A stretch of DNA of 64,000 nucleotides, from the NCBI RefSeq assembly GCF_050624435.1, contig NC_134536.1, forward strand, positions 9,490,758-9,554,757, written 5' to 3'. Source of the DNA: Tenrec ecaudatus. Taxonomy: Eukaryota > Chordata > Mammalia > Afrosoricida > Tenrecidae. Both the position numbers and the translations under genes were made by a program. Numbering within the stretch: position 1 is the stretch's first letter; each line of letters starts with the position of its first letter. The notes beneath the pieces were generated by a model. That model saw nothing but the letters and a program-made list of their open reading frames with translations. It made no database searches and was not told the DNA's origin. Below are positions 40,669-53,600 of this stretch, piece by piece.

Positions 40669-43600
40669 CTGAGGAGAGGCGGGACAGAGAGCATCAGTTG
40701 GGTGTGCACCACGGATGAGGCTGCGCTGACTGGCACACACACACACGCACACACACACACACGACACATGTGGATGGAAGTGAGGCCGAACGTGACCACC
40801 AGATGATAGGATGGACGGGAGACACACAAACTGAGCAAGGAGTCAGGGATGGATATTTTAAAGCCAGGGCCACAGCCAACAATTGGAAACAATGTTTGTT
40901 TTGAAGCTTAGCCACCTAACAATGCTCACCCCTCTTTAAAACCAAAGTGCTCCACACTGGAGGAACGTATGGATTGTGGTAGGAGATGTAAGAGCCCTCA
41001 ATAAAAGTATTTAAAAAAACAGAAGATCAAAATGCTCTGAAAACATCCTCCTTACAGGCTGTGCAGCAAAGCCTGGGAACGCCACTGCCAGTGACTCGAT
41101 TCTGACTCAGAACCCTATGGTGGGTTTGGGGGACGGTAAATTTTTATGGGAGCATATGGGTTCATCGTTCTCCCTCGGAAGGATTGGTGGGTTTGAACCA
41201 CCGACCTTATGGCGGGTGGTTCAACACTTCCCCGACAGTGCTACCAGATTACACCAGCAAGCTCATGCAAGGCCCTCTGGATTAAATATGGAAGAACAGG
41301 GCATTTTCCACCGGACCTTTACTTCCTGGGTTCTGGCTCAAAATGAGCACAAAACCACCACCTGGGTTGGGCCAGACACAGGCTTTGGGCGAAAAGCTGC
41401 TGGTACAAACAGAGACAGAATTGGCCTTGACAGTGGGGCCCGATGGGGGGGGGGGTCAAAGTGGAGCTGCTCGCTGCAAGGTTTCCCACAGCTGCCCTTC
41501 CGGAAGTCGATCGCCCGCCCAGTCTTAAATCAGAGATGCCGGCAGTGGACGGGAACTTCCAACCTCTGTCCGCAGCCAAGCACGTAACTGTTGGCACCCG
41601 CCCCTCCCCAGGGTCTATCTGTAGCGCCAGCCCTGGCGTGCCACAGAAAACCAACCAAAAAAGGGGAAAAGAGAACAGTCTCTTTTTCCTGGGTAGCAGT
41701 TGGGGGCAGTGACCCACTTCTGCGCCTGGCTTTGAAAAGAAGAGCCCGCAGGGTCAGGGGACTGGAGGGAAGAGAGACGGGGTTTGAGCTGGAAGGGGGC
41801 AGGGTCAGACGGCAGGGTCACAGCGGGGGGGGGGGTGTGCACAGCAACGCAGGGGGGCGGGGGGGCTCCGCCGAGGGGGAGCCCCCACAGCACGGGCTCA
41901 CGCCACCTACAGACGACAGCGTCACCCTACGGCCGCCGGGCATTACCGAGCGTCCCGCCACTAGACCCCGCGATCACACGGAGGTCCCCGAAGCCTCCAG
42001 CGGGGCCAGTCTCTGCGCGGCCACTGTCCTGACAAACTCATGTCTCTGAAGCAGCAAGCAAGGCTCAGAGGCCGGCGCGCCGGGGCAGAAGTCGATCTGC
42101 AAGAAAAGCGGCAGGAGAGCTGCGGGCGGGCGGGCGGGCGGGCGGGCGGGCGGAGCGCAGAGCGGCTGCACCGGGCGCCGGTTAGCGTTTCTCTGGGACA
42201 GCGGGACCCGTGCCCGGGAAAGACGCACGGCTGCGCATGCGCGGAGCAGGCCGAGCGCGAGCGCCCGCGGGGAGCGCCCCCTGGTGGCCGGGCTCCGAGG
42301 CTGCAATAAAACATGGGCGGTGAGTCCGACTCAGAGCGGTTGGTCGCAGGGAGGAGCTGCTGACAGATAGTCCACAACGAAGAAACTCACAGCCATCGAG
42401 CCGATGCCGCCTCCTGGCGACCCTGCAGGGCAGGGTAGAACTGGCCCTGTGAGTTTCTCAGGCTGTACCTCTTTACGAAGCAGAAAGCCTCGTCTTTCTC
42501 CTGTGGAGCTGCTGGTGGTTTTGGACTGCTGACCTTGGGGAACACAGTTCAAGGGTAACCACTGCACAACCAGGGCTCCGAAAGACAGTGAAGGACCTCC
42601 TTTCTGCCTGGCTACAGCCAAGCTGAGACAGGACATGCAGGAGATTGTGCAGAGGGAGCTGGTGCTCAAAGGAGGCACAGCTGTCCTGGGACTAGACTCA
42701 GTCCTCTGGGCTTCTGCCTGGGGACAGATGTCTGGCAGGGCCAACGAGAGCACTGGTCATTCGGGTGGGGTGTGGGGAGAGCCCTGGTCTCTGGTCCTTA
42801 CTTTGCCTGTCCTCCTCAGCGTTGGCTTCTTGATGGCAGGAACTCTGGGCGCAGGCCGCCGGGGGAGCAGGTGGGGCGCCTGCTGGGACTCAGGCTTGGC
42901 TACCCCCACTGGGGGCTCTGGTTTGGAGGTCCCTGTGTCCCTCAGGGCCATGGCATTCAGGGCGTCTTCCGGGGTCCCTGGAACAAAAGATTGCATGATG
43001 AAAATAAGGAGAAAGCAGGTCTCCTACATGTTCACTGCCTAGCCCGTTTATACTTTAAGAAGAATTTGCTGACATAAAGCATTTCCTTCATAGAAAACCT
43101 TCCAGGCGTGTCAGGTGTGGCTCCCAGTGCTTCACGCTCACCACTGTGCCACCCGGCTCCTTAAGCGCTGCGTCATAATCCACAGATATGTTTGAGAAAC
43201 GCACTCGCCTGTATCTTTTACAATGGACAACACACATCTCAGTGGTGGGATTCTAGGAAATGGCCCGAAGGGGTAAGAGTGAACCAAAGCAAACCCTTTG
43301 CCATCTAGCGGATCCCACCTCCTCGGGGTCCCACATGACAGATGAGGCACCTTCCCCTGGGTGGAAGCAGGTGACCACGACTTTCTCCCTTGGAACTGCC
43401 GGGAGGATTTGAACTGCTGACATCTTTGTTAGCCTCGTGCTGAACCATTTGGCCACCAGGCTCCTTTCTTCAAACTCGTTGCATGGAGTCAATTCTGACT
43501 CCTCAGGGCAGAGTCGCACTGCCTCTTCGGTTTTAAGCAGAGGCAGCCGGCCCCAACTTTCTCCCAGGGAGCAGCTGGGGGTTTGACCTGCTGGCCTTTT

Positions 43601-46600
43601 GGCCTACAGCCGAGCGCTTCCCGACCAGGGCTAGGGGGTGCTTCCATTGACTGCCTCCAGAAGAGAGGGACAGCGATCTTCTAGAACATGTTGGAAGGAA
43701 GAGGAAAGGAACTCGGTGTCCCCCCTCAGCCGGGGGAGGCCCAGGACGCCCACCTGCTTTTGCTTCCATGAGGCACCGGATGGCAGCCTCGGCCTCCTGG
43801 GCATTGCTGGTTTTGAGCTGCATGACATTGTAGGGCTTGCTGATTCCGGTCCTGGCTTTGGGCTTGAGGAGAGAAGCGGGGAGAGGGGCGAGTTACTTCC
43901 GCGGTAACTGTGGGGGGCGGGGGAAAGGGAGGGGGGCAGCGCATAGCCTCACGGTTCTACCTGCATGCAAACTCCTGCAGCACCCCCCAGGGACACGCTC
44001 CTGCTGGAACCCAGACAACTGGCTGCCAACACGAGGATTCCGCGTCCTCGTGACCTGACACAGCATTTCTGAAACTGTGCCTCTTTACAGGAGTGGACCA
44101 CCTCGTCTTCCTCCCTCAGGGAAGGGTAGGTCCGAACCACAGACTGTGCGGTTAGTAGCACACTGCCTAACCTACAGTGCCACCAGGGAGAGGATGGGCA
44201 CAATACCTAGAGCCATCAGGCCCCCTGGCGTCTACTATCACTCCTGGCAATCCTACACTCCTACACGTGTCTGGGGAGGACTGTGCCCCCTGGAGCTGCC
44301 AATTACTGGGTTTTCCAAATTAGATCGCCAGGCATTTCTTCCCAGGCACGTTCGGGTAGACCCTCTAACCTTTTGGTTAGTGGACCAGTGTGTTCATGGC
44401 TTGCACCCCTCAGGGATGCCCTGTGGACACAAACCCACACTGGGAGGTTGATTCTCCCTTGGATCAGCCGAAAGCAGTGAGTAGAGCTGCCCCACAGTTT
44501 CTGTGTCCGTGGCCCTTGATAGGAACAGGTTGCCTCGTTTGCCTCACACAGAGGGGCTGGTGGGTTGTGGTAGTTACATAATCTGATGTCAATTTGAGAG
44601 GATTGCAAGTGAATGGGGTGGGGTCTGGTCTGCCAATCAAGATATAAATGAGGCCTCTCTGTGTGGGCATGCCCTTCTCCTGAGAATTCTGGGAACTCCT
44701 GTTTTTCCTCCTTGGAGGCAGGAGAGACTCTCTCTCTCTGCTCACTCCCTGAGAGATGCTCTACTGACAAGACACATGGTGCTAAGCCCTGGGAGTTGGA
44801 GAAGCCACATGGACTTACCCTGATGCCACCAGACCTCTGGAGCCAGAGAAGCCACGTGGAGACCCCTGCCAGCACTGAGATGCTTACAATGCCATTGGAT
44901 CCACAAGACTTACCACCCGCTGGGCTGTGGTCCTCCGGCATTCGGTATCATTGAATTCGGCATGAATTTTGTGAGTCTGAAGAGGACTTTATAGATTGGT
45001 ATCAGACATATGGGCTAACATTGGACTTATGGACTTGATCTGGACTGGGCTGGGATGTTTTCTCAATATTCAATTGCTCTTATATATAAACCTCTTTCTT
45101 ACTCACATGAGTGTCTCTGAATTTGCTTCTGTAGTCTACCTAGACTAACACCTGGGCTCAAACATCTAACCTTGAGTTAGCCCAGCACGTGACAACTGCA
45201 CTACCAGTTGTCTCTTCTGGGTTACCTCCATCTCACAGAGATGATGGCGGCCAGGTGGGCCAAGGTGAAGGAGCAACCTGGAAGGTGGAACGTGCTAGAA
45301 AGGCAAGGCAGCCAGGACTCAATTGACTTTCTATGATCATGGGGGAAGGAGAGCAGGGACACACCGGAAGTTGCAAATCACCTTTCAATCTCATTTACCT
45401 CACAGGCCAATCGGAGTGCCTCCTCTGAGCCATGCAGAGGGGCCTGGCTGGAGCACAAGACAGCACCCCTGCCCGGCACAGAGCCTACTTGAGGGAGGGT
45501 CTGGCTCTCTCTTCAGTCCCCCTCTCAACTCCCTTCAGGAGCCCTGGTGGGGGTAGACTGCTAACTACAAGGTCAGCGGTTTGAAACCGCTAGCTGCTCC
45601 GCAGGAGAAAGCAGGGCCTGTTACTCCCAGGAAGCGTGACCATTTTGAAAAGTCACAGGGGCAGTTCTCCCTTGTCCTATAGGGTAGCTTCGAGTCAGTG
45701 TCGACCAATGGCAGTGAGTTTAGTTTGGAGTTGTGTCAGCCTACACTACAGAATGGCCATCTCCTTGCCAGGATGACTGGTGTGAATGCTCATTTTCCCT
45801 CCGAGCAGCCACTCAGTTGGAAGAGATATTGGGGGCGGCTGTGACCCTGAGAGGCCTCAGGACTGAGAGTGAGCTGGAGCGGGTCCCTCCACCTTTGGCG
45901 GGCGGGCCCAGGACTCACCGGTTGCTGAGGTGCTCCGGGCAGCAGCTTCGCTGTCTGCAGAATCGAGTACTGGCCGTGGGTGCCGGAGGAGATGGACATG
46001 TCTGAAACTGACTTCTTTACCACCAGCCCAGCTAGAAAAAAACAAGGGCAGAGTCTAAATCTCAGTCAAAGTGGTGGGCTGCCAAGGTACAGTGTCCCCG
46101 TGGGCTTTGGGAAGCTAAGACAGGTCACATCCAGCAGAGAAGGTTCTGGCCTGCGCTCTGTGGTACTCGCAGCAGCCAAGGAGGCAGAGGCCTCGCCAGG
46201 CTTCATGCGAAGCTTCTCCTTTGACTCCCTGTGGTAGTTACATAATCTGGTGTCAATGTGAGGGTTAAGAATGTAAGGGTGGAGTCTAGCTTATCGATCA
46301 GGATTTAGCCAATGAGTTCTTTTTGTGGGCATGGCCTTCTCCGGAGGATTCTGGGAACTCCTGTATTTTCCTCTTTGGAGGTGGAAGACACTCTCCCTCT
46401 CTGCTCACTCCCTGTGAGACATCCCTGAGGAGAAGCCACATGGACCTACCCTGATGCAGCCAGACCTCTGGAGCTGGAGAAGCCACGTGGAGACCCCTGC
46501 CAGCACAGAAATGCTGGATCCATAAGACTTCACACCCACTGGCCTGGGATTTTCCTGCATTCGGTGTCATTGCATGTGTTTTGTGAGTCTGAAGAGGACT

Positions 46601-47589
46601 TTAGAGATTGTGTCAGACATATGGGCTAATATTGGACTTATGGGCTTGATAATGGACTGGGCTGTTTTCTCAATGCTCTTGTCTATAAGCTCTTTCCAAT
46701 GTACCTATGACTTGTTTCTGGACTTACTTCTCTAGTCTACCTGGACTCACACATTCCCCAACAGTTAGTGCCGGTTGGTGGAGACTAGCTGGAGAAGGCT
46801 GGAAATCCGGTTTCACACAGTGGGGTTCCGTGTAAATCAGGGCCAGGGAATATACAGTCCACTGGCTGTCTAAGCCCGAGAAATCATCAACACTCACTAA
46901 CATCACAGGCTTCACCCAAAAAGGAGGTTCCAGCCATCATATTAGGCAAATAGGGGTGAGTTAATTAAATGTGAGACCAGTATGGCCTGCTAATGCTTTT
47001 ATCAATATCCCACATGGCCCTTGGCGGGAAAAAGGTCCCCCACCCCTGATTTAAATAGAAACATTAGTCAATTTTTAAAGTGGCTTGAAACATTATGATT
47101 ATGAGCACATCCTTTAGATGTTTTCTGGGGAAAACCGCAACCTCCCCAGGTAGCCCCCAACAATGACATCTGATGACACGGCAACAGATGTACAAATGCG
47201 CTTGATAAAACGGACATATGGATTGTTATGAGAGCTCTAAGAGCCCCCAATACAATGATTAATTAAAATAAAAGAACCCAAAAAAGTAAAAAGACAAATT
47301 ATAAAAAATGGCTACTCGGTTAAAAAAAGCACAGCAAAATGAAACAGGCGCAACAATCTGAATATATATATATATGCACTTGTATATATGTATATATATC
47401 TTGAAAGAAGTTCTGGTAGTATGGTATGTTATGCATTGGGGTTACTGAGCACAAGGGAGAAAGATGAGGCATTCTACTCCCCTAAAGAATTAGTCTGAGA
47501 AACCAACCGAGACAGTTCTACTCTGTCTTACTGGGTCACTAGGAGTCAGACCTAACTAAATGGCAGTTTAGAGTTAGTACGTATATGTA

Positions 47590-47626
<37 letters not shown>

Positions 47627-50600
47627 AAAAAGCACAGGACGCTCTTTTTGTTAACAGCTGTTAGCTCTAAGTAGTCAACTGAATTGAACAGTTTTATGCT
47701 TCTATTTATATGTGAAATTTCTACAAAAATATGACTTTTGTACTCAAAACAAAAAATTGCTTGAGAATTGTTTCACCTTTCACCTTCCAGACTACTAAAG
47801 AGCAAAACAAAACAAAGAAAACAAAAACCCCTTTCTCCAAACCCAAACCTACTACTCTCAGGTTGATTGTGACTCTTAGCACCCTTTTCCGATGGAGTAG
47901 AACTGCCCTCTTGGGTTTCCGAGGGAGCAGACACCACCTCTTTCTCCCCCTCTGTGAAGCGAGTGGACCACTCCCGTCATGCGAAAGAACACACGCTGTT
48001 GGACCTCAATTCTCAAAGTGCAGCCTTAGACCGTTTCTAGGTCAGACGCTTGGGGGGTGGGGAGGCTGAGGAACAGTAAAAGCGACGCAGACAGGGCCCA
48101 AAGCACAAAGAGGATGGCTTGTGCGGTTAGTAAGGGAAGCTGGCGGCAGGGCATGCTTCCTGAGGACGAGGAGGAGCCCTGCCCCTCCCCCGCTCGCCAG
48201 GCGCACGCCTCCATCTGGAAGCTTCTCCGGCAGAGGAGGCGGCGGAAGAGCTGCCCGAGCAGCCAAGCGGCGCCCCCTGGCGGGCGCGAGGCACAAACGC
48301 GCTGTGGGGAGGAGCAAGCGAGGTCGCAGCGAATCAGAAGCGGGTTTCCTCCGGAGGGGGCGGGCCTCACTCCCAGCAGGCATCGCGGCGGGCAGAAGGG
48401 AGGCGAGGCAAGGTGAGGCTTACTTGGCGGGGGCGGTCTCTGAGGTGGCCGAGGCCTACCGGGGACCGACAGGGACCTGTTTGGAGACCGGTGGTGACAG
48501 TCCCCCACGGCTTCCAGCTCCTGCTGTAACTCCGCCAGCTCTGCGTCATCTGGAGGACATGCGGGGCAGGAATGAGACCGGGAGTCGCCCGAGGGCCCGC
48601 GGGGGAGGCGACAGTGTCGGCGCAGGGCCAGGTGCCCCCTCGGGGGCACTACCTGCCGGAGACAGCCTGCGACGCACAGTCGCCAGAGACAGCAGAGAAA
48701 CGCCTAGAATCCTCCTGGGGAGTTCATTCTAGTTCTTTCCCGAGGCGGAGTGCAGCCCGGAGCCGGGGGCTTCTGCTTTGTGAACCCCAACCCCCGCGTA
48801 GCTGCCCGCGGTGTGCTCAGTGCACCGCACCAGCAGGCTTTACACAGCTTTGCCCCTCAGAAGTGGGATACCAGCCTTTCTTTGGTGGCACCTCCGTACC
48901 TCCACGCGAACACAATCCATTTATTGGCTTTAGCGTTGGAGCTGCCCTGGAATCATGGGACACCACCCCACTCCGGGCAGTTTGAAGCCTCCTTTCCCCC
49001 CCCCCCACAACACAGCCCGGGTGATTGCACGCCTCCCACACGCCCCTTTTCATAGTCCTGAGTATCTTTGGGGCAAGGGTGAAGGAGAAGTGGCGCGCCC
49101 GTCTGGTCACTTCAAGACGTGGTGGACACAAGGCTGGGAAGCCTGCCAGGTTGGCTGGGGGTCTGGGGAGGCCTAACTTGCTTTATTCATTTCTTTGCTC
49201 CCAGCAGCCTTAGGGCTCAGCCAGCTCTGCCCTCCAGAGGCGGCCTGGAGCAGCCACTCCAGAGAAAGGCCTCTTTGTCCTTTTATCCCCTTTAACCCTA
49301 GATGAGAAACACATTGAGGCTGCCTGATGCTCCCTCAGGGCAGGTCCCAAATGGAGCCAGGCTGGGGAACAAGGGGGCTTTAGGAAATAATTTGGGGACC
49401 CAACCAACCCCCAAGGAAATGCATGTGTCACTGCTCCTAGTGATTCTGCAGTGTTAGGGAGCCACTGTGGGTCCCCATGCAGCCAGAGCAACTCGGGATC
49501 TCTGTACCTCCCCCAGTAAAACACCCCCAAGGGCCCTGGTCTTAGCCCATCATCCGCAGGGTCTCTGCACCTTCAGGCTTAGACCCTCCAACAGCAGAGG
49601 CCCGATGACAGGCAGCCAGGCTGTAGCTGAGTCTGAATACGGCCTGTCACCTTTCCAGCCTAGTAACGCCACGAGCACCAAGTCATTTCTGGCTCCCGGT
49701 GACTTGAGTGTGTCAGAGTAGAACTGGGCTCCTTTCAATGGCTGTTCTTTTGGAACTAGGTCACCAGGCTATTCTTCCCTGGGTGCTTCTGGGTGGGCTC
49801 CTCGCCATCAACCTTTGGGCTAGCAGCCAACAGCCGGGGTCATTTGAGCACCCAGGGCTCCCATATAAGTCCTAAGTTTTACAACTTACTCAAAGGGGTG
49901 ACTGGCCTTCTATCTAGGTGTGGCTCGATCCATAGAACTCTTCACCTTTCATTCTTCAAGTCTGAAATGACTTCATGCTGCTCTCGAGGAGTACTGGAGC
50001 ACACAGTTTGGGATGTGTTACTAACCAACCCAAAGGTTGGCAGTTCAAACCTTGCCAGCAGCTCCACAGAAGAAGGGCCTGGTGCTCTGCTTCCGCAAAG
50101 ATTAAAAGCCAAGAGAGCCCTGTGGAGCAGTTCTAATCTACAACATGGGTGGGCAGGGGTCACCATGAGTCGGAATCATTTTAAAAGCAATGGTTAAAAA
50201 AAAAAAGCAACGGTTTTGTATTTTTAATCATCTGTCGGTAGAATCACACCCTCAGGACACATATTGAAGCCTCTGATAAGAGTAAAAGGTTTGTTTTAAA
50301 ATCAGAAATGTGAAATTAATCCAAACTTGTGACCCTGAAGCCATGTAGAGACCCAGGCTGTTGGTCTCTGGCATTTCGCAGGGAGAAAAGTGAAAACCGG
50401 AAACGGAATGACTAGAGCAAGACAGGGTTGTGGCCTCTGGTCTCGCTCCACGTCCTGTGTTCACACCGACTGGGGCATGCTCATTTGGTTGAGACTTAGG
50501 AGCCGCCTGGTTGTGAAGGAGTTTCCGGGAAAACCACAGGCTGCTTAGAAAAGAAGCGCTGACCTACCTTTGTATGTTGGCTGCTGTTGCTTTTTGGGAA

Positions 50601-53600
50601 GTGCAGGAGACTTGCTGGGGAGTGCCGCTGCTGTAGAGTCGGGGATGTCAGGAAGGTCTTCTCCCAGCAGCTCGCTGTCGGAGACCACCAAGTGATTCAG
50701 CTCATCCACCAAATCATCCTCGTCATCTTCCAGGACGTCACCTGGGAGCAGGAAGAGAGGACAATGAGGAGGCAGAGCTTCTCTTTCATCCGTGGGGCTG
50801 CCTCAAGGTGCCCCTGTGCGCTGTGAGAACCAGTATGGTTCAGGGCTAACGGGCAGCAGACCACAGCCAAGGTGACTTTTGAGAGCTAATGTTCCTCTGA
50901 CAATTGTAGCATGCCCCGCCCTGCCCCTGGAAAACTGCTTGTGTCCCACAGTCTTCACACCTGTACAGGGCAGGCCTTTAGAAAGCCTGCTGCCAAGAAA
51001 AATGTGAAGCAATGCTCAAAACCTTCTAAACAAAACAAAAACCAATTGTTTGAATAGAGTCTGGTGGAACTCCTGAAAGTCTGGCCCTTAGCTTACCCTT
51101 CAGCTCTGGAAATGAACTCACCCCTTCGGCTCAATTTTCAGCCCAAGAAAAGACCAAAGATAAGGGGGATAAGAGCACTAGGGAGGTACCCGGTCTGGAA
51201 TAACCAAGCAAGTGAAATCAAAAGGGCAGCCTTAACCTGTGGACAAAGTTCAGAAGGGCTAAGAAAGAAGGTGGGACTGGAACCCGGGAGGCAGGAGGAC
51301 AGGTGGTAGTAAATTGAGAGGACTGAGTTAATGAGATGAGACTGTCAAGTGGTGAGTGGAAAACTGGTGACTGTAAATCTTCACCAAGTAACCAAACATT
51401 TTTAAAAAAGCACACCCACTGCCCATCCAACCTATAGGACAGAAGACTATTGCTCTTTAGGATTCCCAAGGCTGTAAATCTCTTTGAGAGTGGGCAGAGA
51501 GCCTCATTCTCCCCTGGAGCAGCTGGTAGGTTTGAGCCACCAGCCTTGCAGCAAGTAGCTCAAACACCTAACCCACAGTGCCAACAGGCCTCTTTTCAGC
51601 TTGGAGTCTTTAAAATCTTTTAGAATATTTGCTGGCCCTGCTTCACCAGCCCCAGTGAAACATCCTCACCAGGGTACAAACCTTCAGACTCGTAGTCCAG
51701 ACTCGTGAAGTCAAAGTTCTCCTCCAGCAAGCAGGAATTGGCTGTGGGAGAAATCGAGCCCATGCTCTCCCGTTTCCGGACGAGCTCCTCCTGTAAGCCT
51801 TTCAACCAGTCCTTGGTCTTGGGTCTGATCTTCACTGCTCTGCCTTTCACCTACAAAGGTAGAGCCACCATTGCCATCAAGAAATAGAGCCAGCCCCCCA
51901 GCCCATAAAAGTATGAACACACGCAGGGAGCCGGACCCAGCCTCCTGCTTTGCCAAGATGGCAGAGTAGGTGAGGGTTCAGGCCCTGTGAAGACCCCCGG
52001 CCAGTGCTCATGGTTGGTCTAAATCAGATGTCCTCAAACTACGGCCTGGGGGCCACGTGCATCCCGCCAAGGACATTTATCTGGCTCGCTGGGTGTTTTT
52101 GCCCCATTTGTTTTTTTACTTCAAAATAAGATGTGCAGTGTACATAGGAATTTGTTCATAGGTTTTTTTTAAAACTATAGTCCGGCCCTCCAACGGGTCT
52201 GAGGGACAGTGAACTGGCCCCCTGTTTAAAAAGTTTGAGGGCCCCTGGTCTAAATCATAGGTTTTTAAACTTATTTGGCTTACTGCCTACTTTTTGGTAC
52301 CCCTACTGCCAATTAAAAACATTTGTATTATAGTCCATAAACCAGGATAAAGTGAGTGGAGAGCAAATGCTTTGAGAATGATTGGGGCAGGGAATGTATG
52401 GATGTGCTTTATACAATTGATGTATGTATATGTATGGATTGTGATAAGAGTTCTATGAGTCCCTAATAAAATGTAAAAAAAGAAAAAAAAAGAAAAACTC
52501 TCAAGAGTAAAATAAAGCAGCTAAACTGAATACAGAAAAAAAAAAAACCAAAAACAGGCTAAAGTGTAGGTATCAGCTTTTGCAGCCCACTCCCTCTCCC
52601 CACCCCCGCCAGGACTGTTCTAGTATTCCCTGGGGGGGGGGTGGTATCACCCCCTTTGGCAAACCCTGGTCTAAATAAAGGTGAAATCGCCATCTCCTGC
52701 TCCTTTCCATGTGAATATACAAGCAGGCTAGTACAATGGAAACAGCATATGAGCTGCGATCCTGAAGAGGAAGTTGATAACACTGCCCAGCCTGGAGGTC
52801 GGAGTTGGCAGTCAGGTCACCCCACAGGATTGGAATTGAAAACCTTGCTTCTTTTCTCACTCTGCATGTATCCAGGGATATTGACAGCCATTTAACCAGA
52901 GGAAAGAGTCTTCGTTTCCTCCTCCTGGTATGACTAAATGTAAAGACACAGGCCCCAGACCAAAGGAGAGGGGACAGCACAACCACATCAAAACAAGGGA
53001 AAACTTAGCACCCGGGACTTCAGATAGAATGACTGGTGTCTACTTATCAGGAACAAAAGAGAACAGAGGAAACCAAAATCTCAGAGAAGAAACCAGTCTA
53101 TAGGGCTAAGAGCTTATGTGAATCCCAGCTTCCTCTCCAGAGACCAGAAGATCTAGATAGTACCCCACTACCACCACTGATTGTTCTGAGCAGGAACATA
53201 ACAAATGGACCCCAATAGAATGGGAGAAAACTCAAATTCTTAAAAAGTTCAGGCTTGTGGGGCCAGTTGAGACTAGAGAACTTCTTGAGACTCACCTGTG
53301 CCCCAAAGACACTTAAAATCTTGAGCCTACGGTCACCTTTTAACAAACTGACAGATTGACTCATAAATTAGAGGATAACACCTGTAAGTATGGTTGTCTC
53401 TTGAAAAACCATCTACAAGAGACCAATAGGTCAGCAATTACTCTAAAGCTGTGGTTGTCAACCTCCCCAATGCTGTGACCCTTTAATACAGTTCCTCGTG
53501 TTGTGACACCCCCAACCATAAAATTATTTTTGTTACTACTTCATAACTGTAATTTTTCTACTTTTATGAATTGGATGACCCTTGTGAAAGGGTTGTTTGA

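Larger units (their letters stand above)
41720..42310. promoter_or_regulatory. CpG-rich, promoter-like segment in a SYNJ2 intron
   Basis: CpG density is far above the surroundings, most of all from 41920 to 42300. It holds a perfect NRF1-type palindrome TGCGCATGCGC (42232-42242), a GGGC tract and a CTCF-type motif. It lies between SYNJ2 exons 42802-42977 and 39916-40668. No transcript start can be shown. Confidence 0.55.
48100..48720. promoter_or_regulatory. Second CpG-rich segment around a SYNJ2 exon
   Basis: CpG- and GC-rich, with a GC box GGGGGCGGGCC near 48356 and a CTCF-like motif at 48267-48285. It overlaps SYNJ2 exon 48424-48549. Gene-body CpG richness alone could explain it. Confidence 0.4.

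Noticed and set aside
40733-40763. CRISPR-like or satellite array
   Set aside because: It is a simple dinucleotide microsatellite without spacers.
41961-42377. 138- and 110-codon minus-strand frames in the CpG-rich segment
   Set aside because: They are Arg/Pro/Ala-rich with repeats from the GGGC tract, which is typical of GC-driven chance openings. No homology or splice context.
48026-48649. 207-codon minus-strand frame as an independent gene
   Set aside because: Its first third is SYNJ2 exon 48424-48549 in frame and the rest is intron read-through. It is kept only as a possible intron-retention product.
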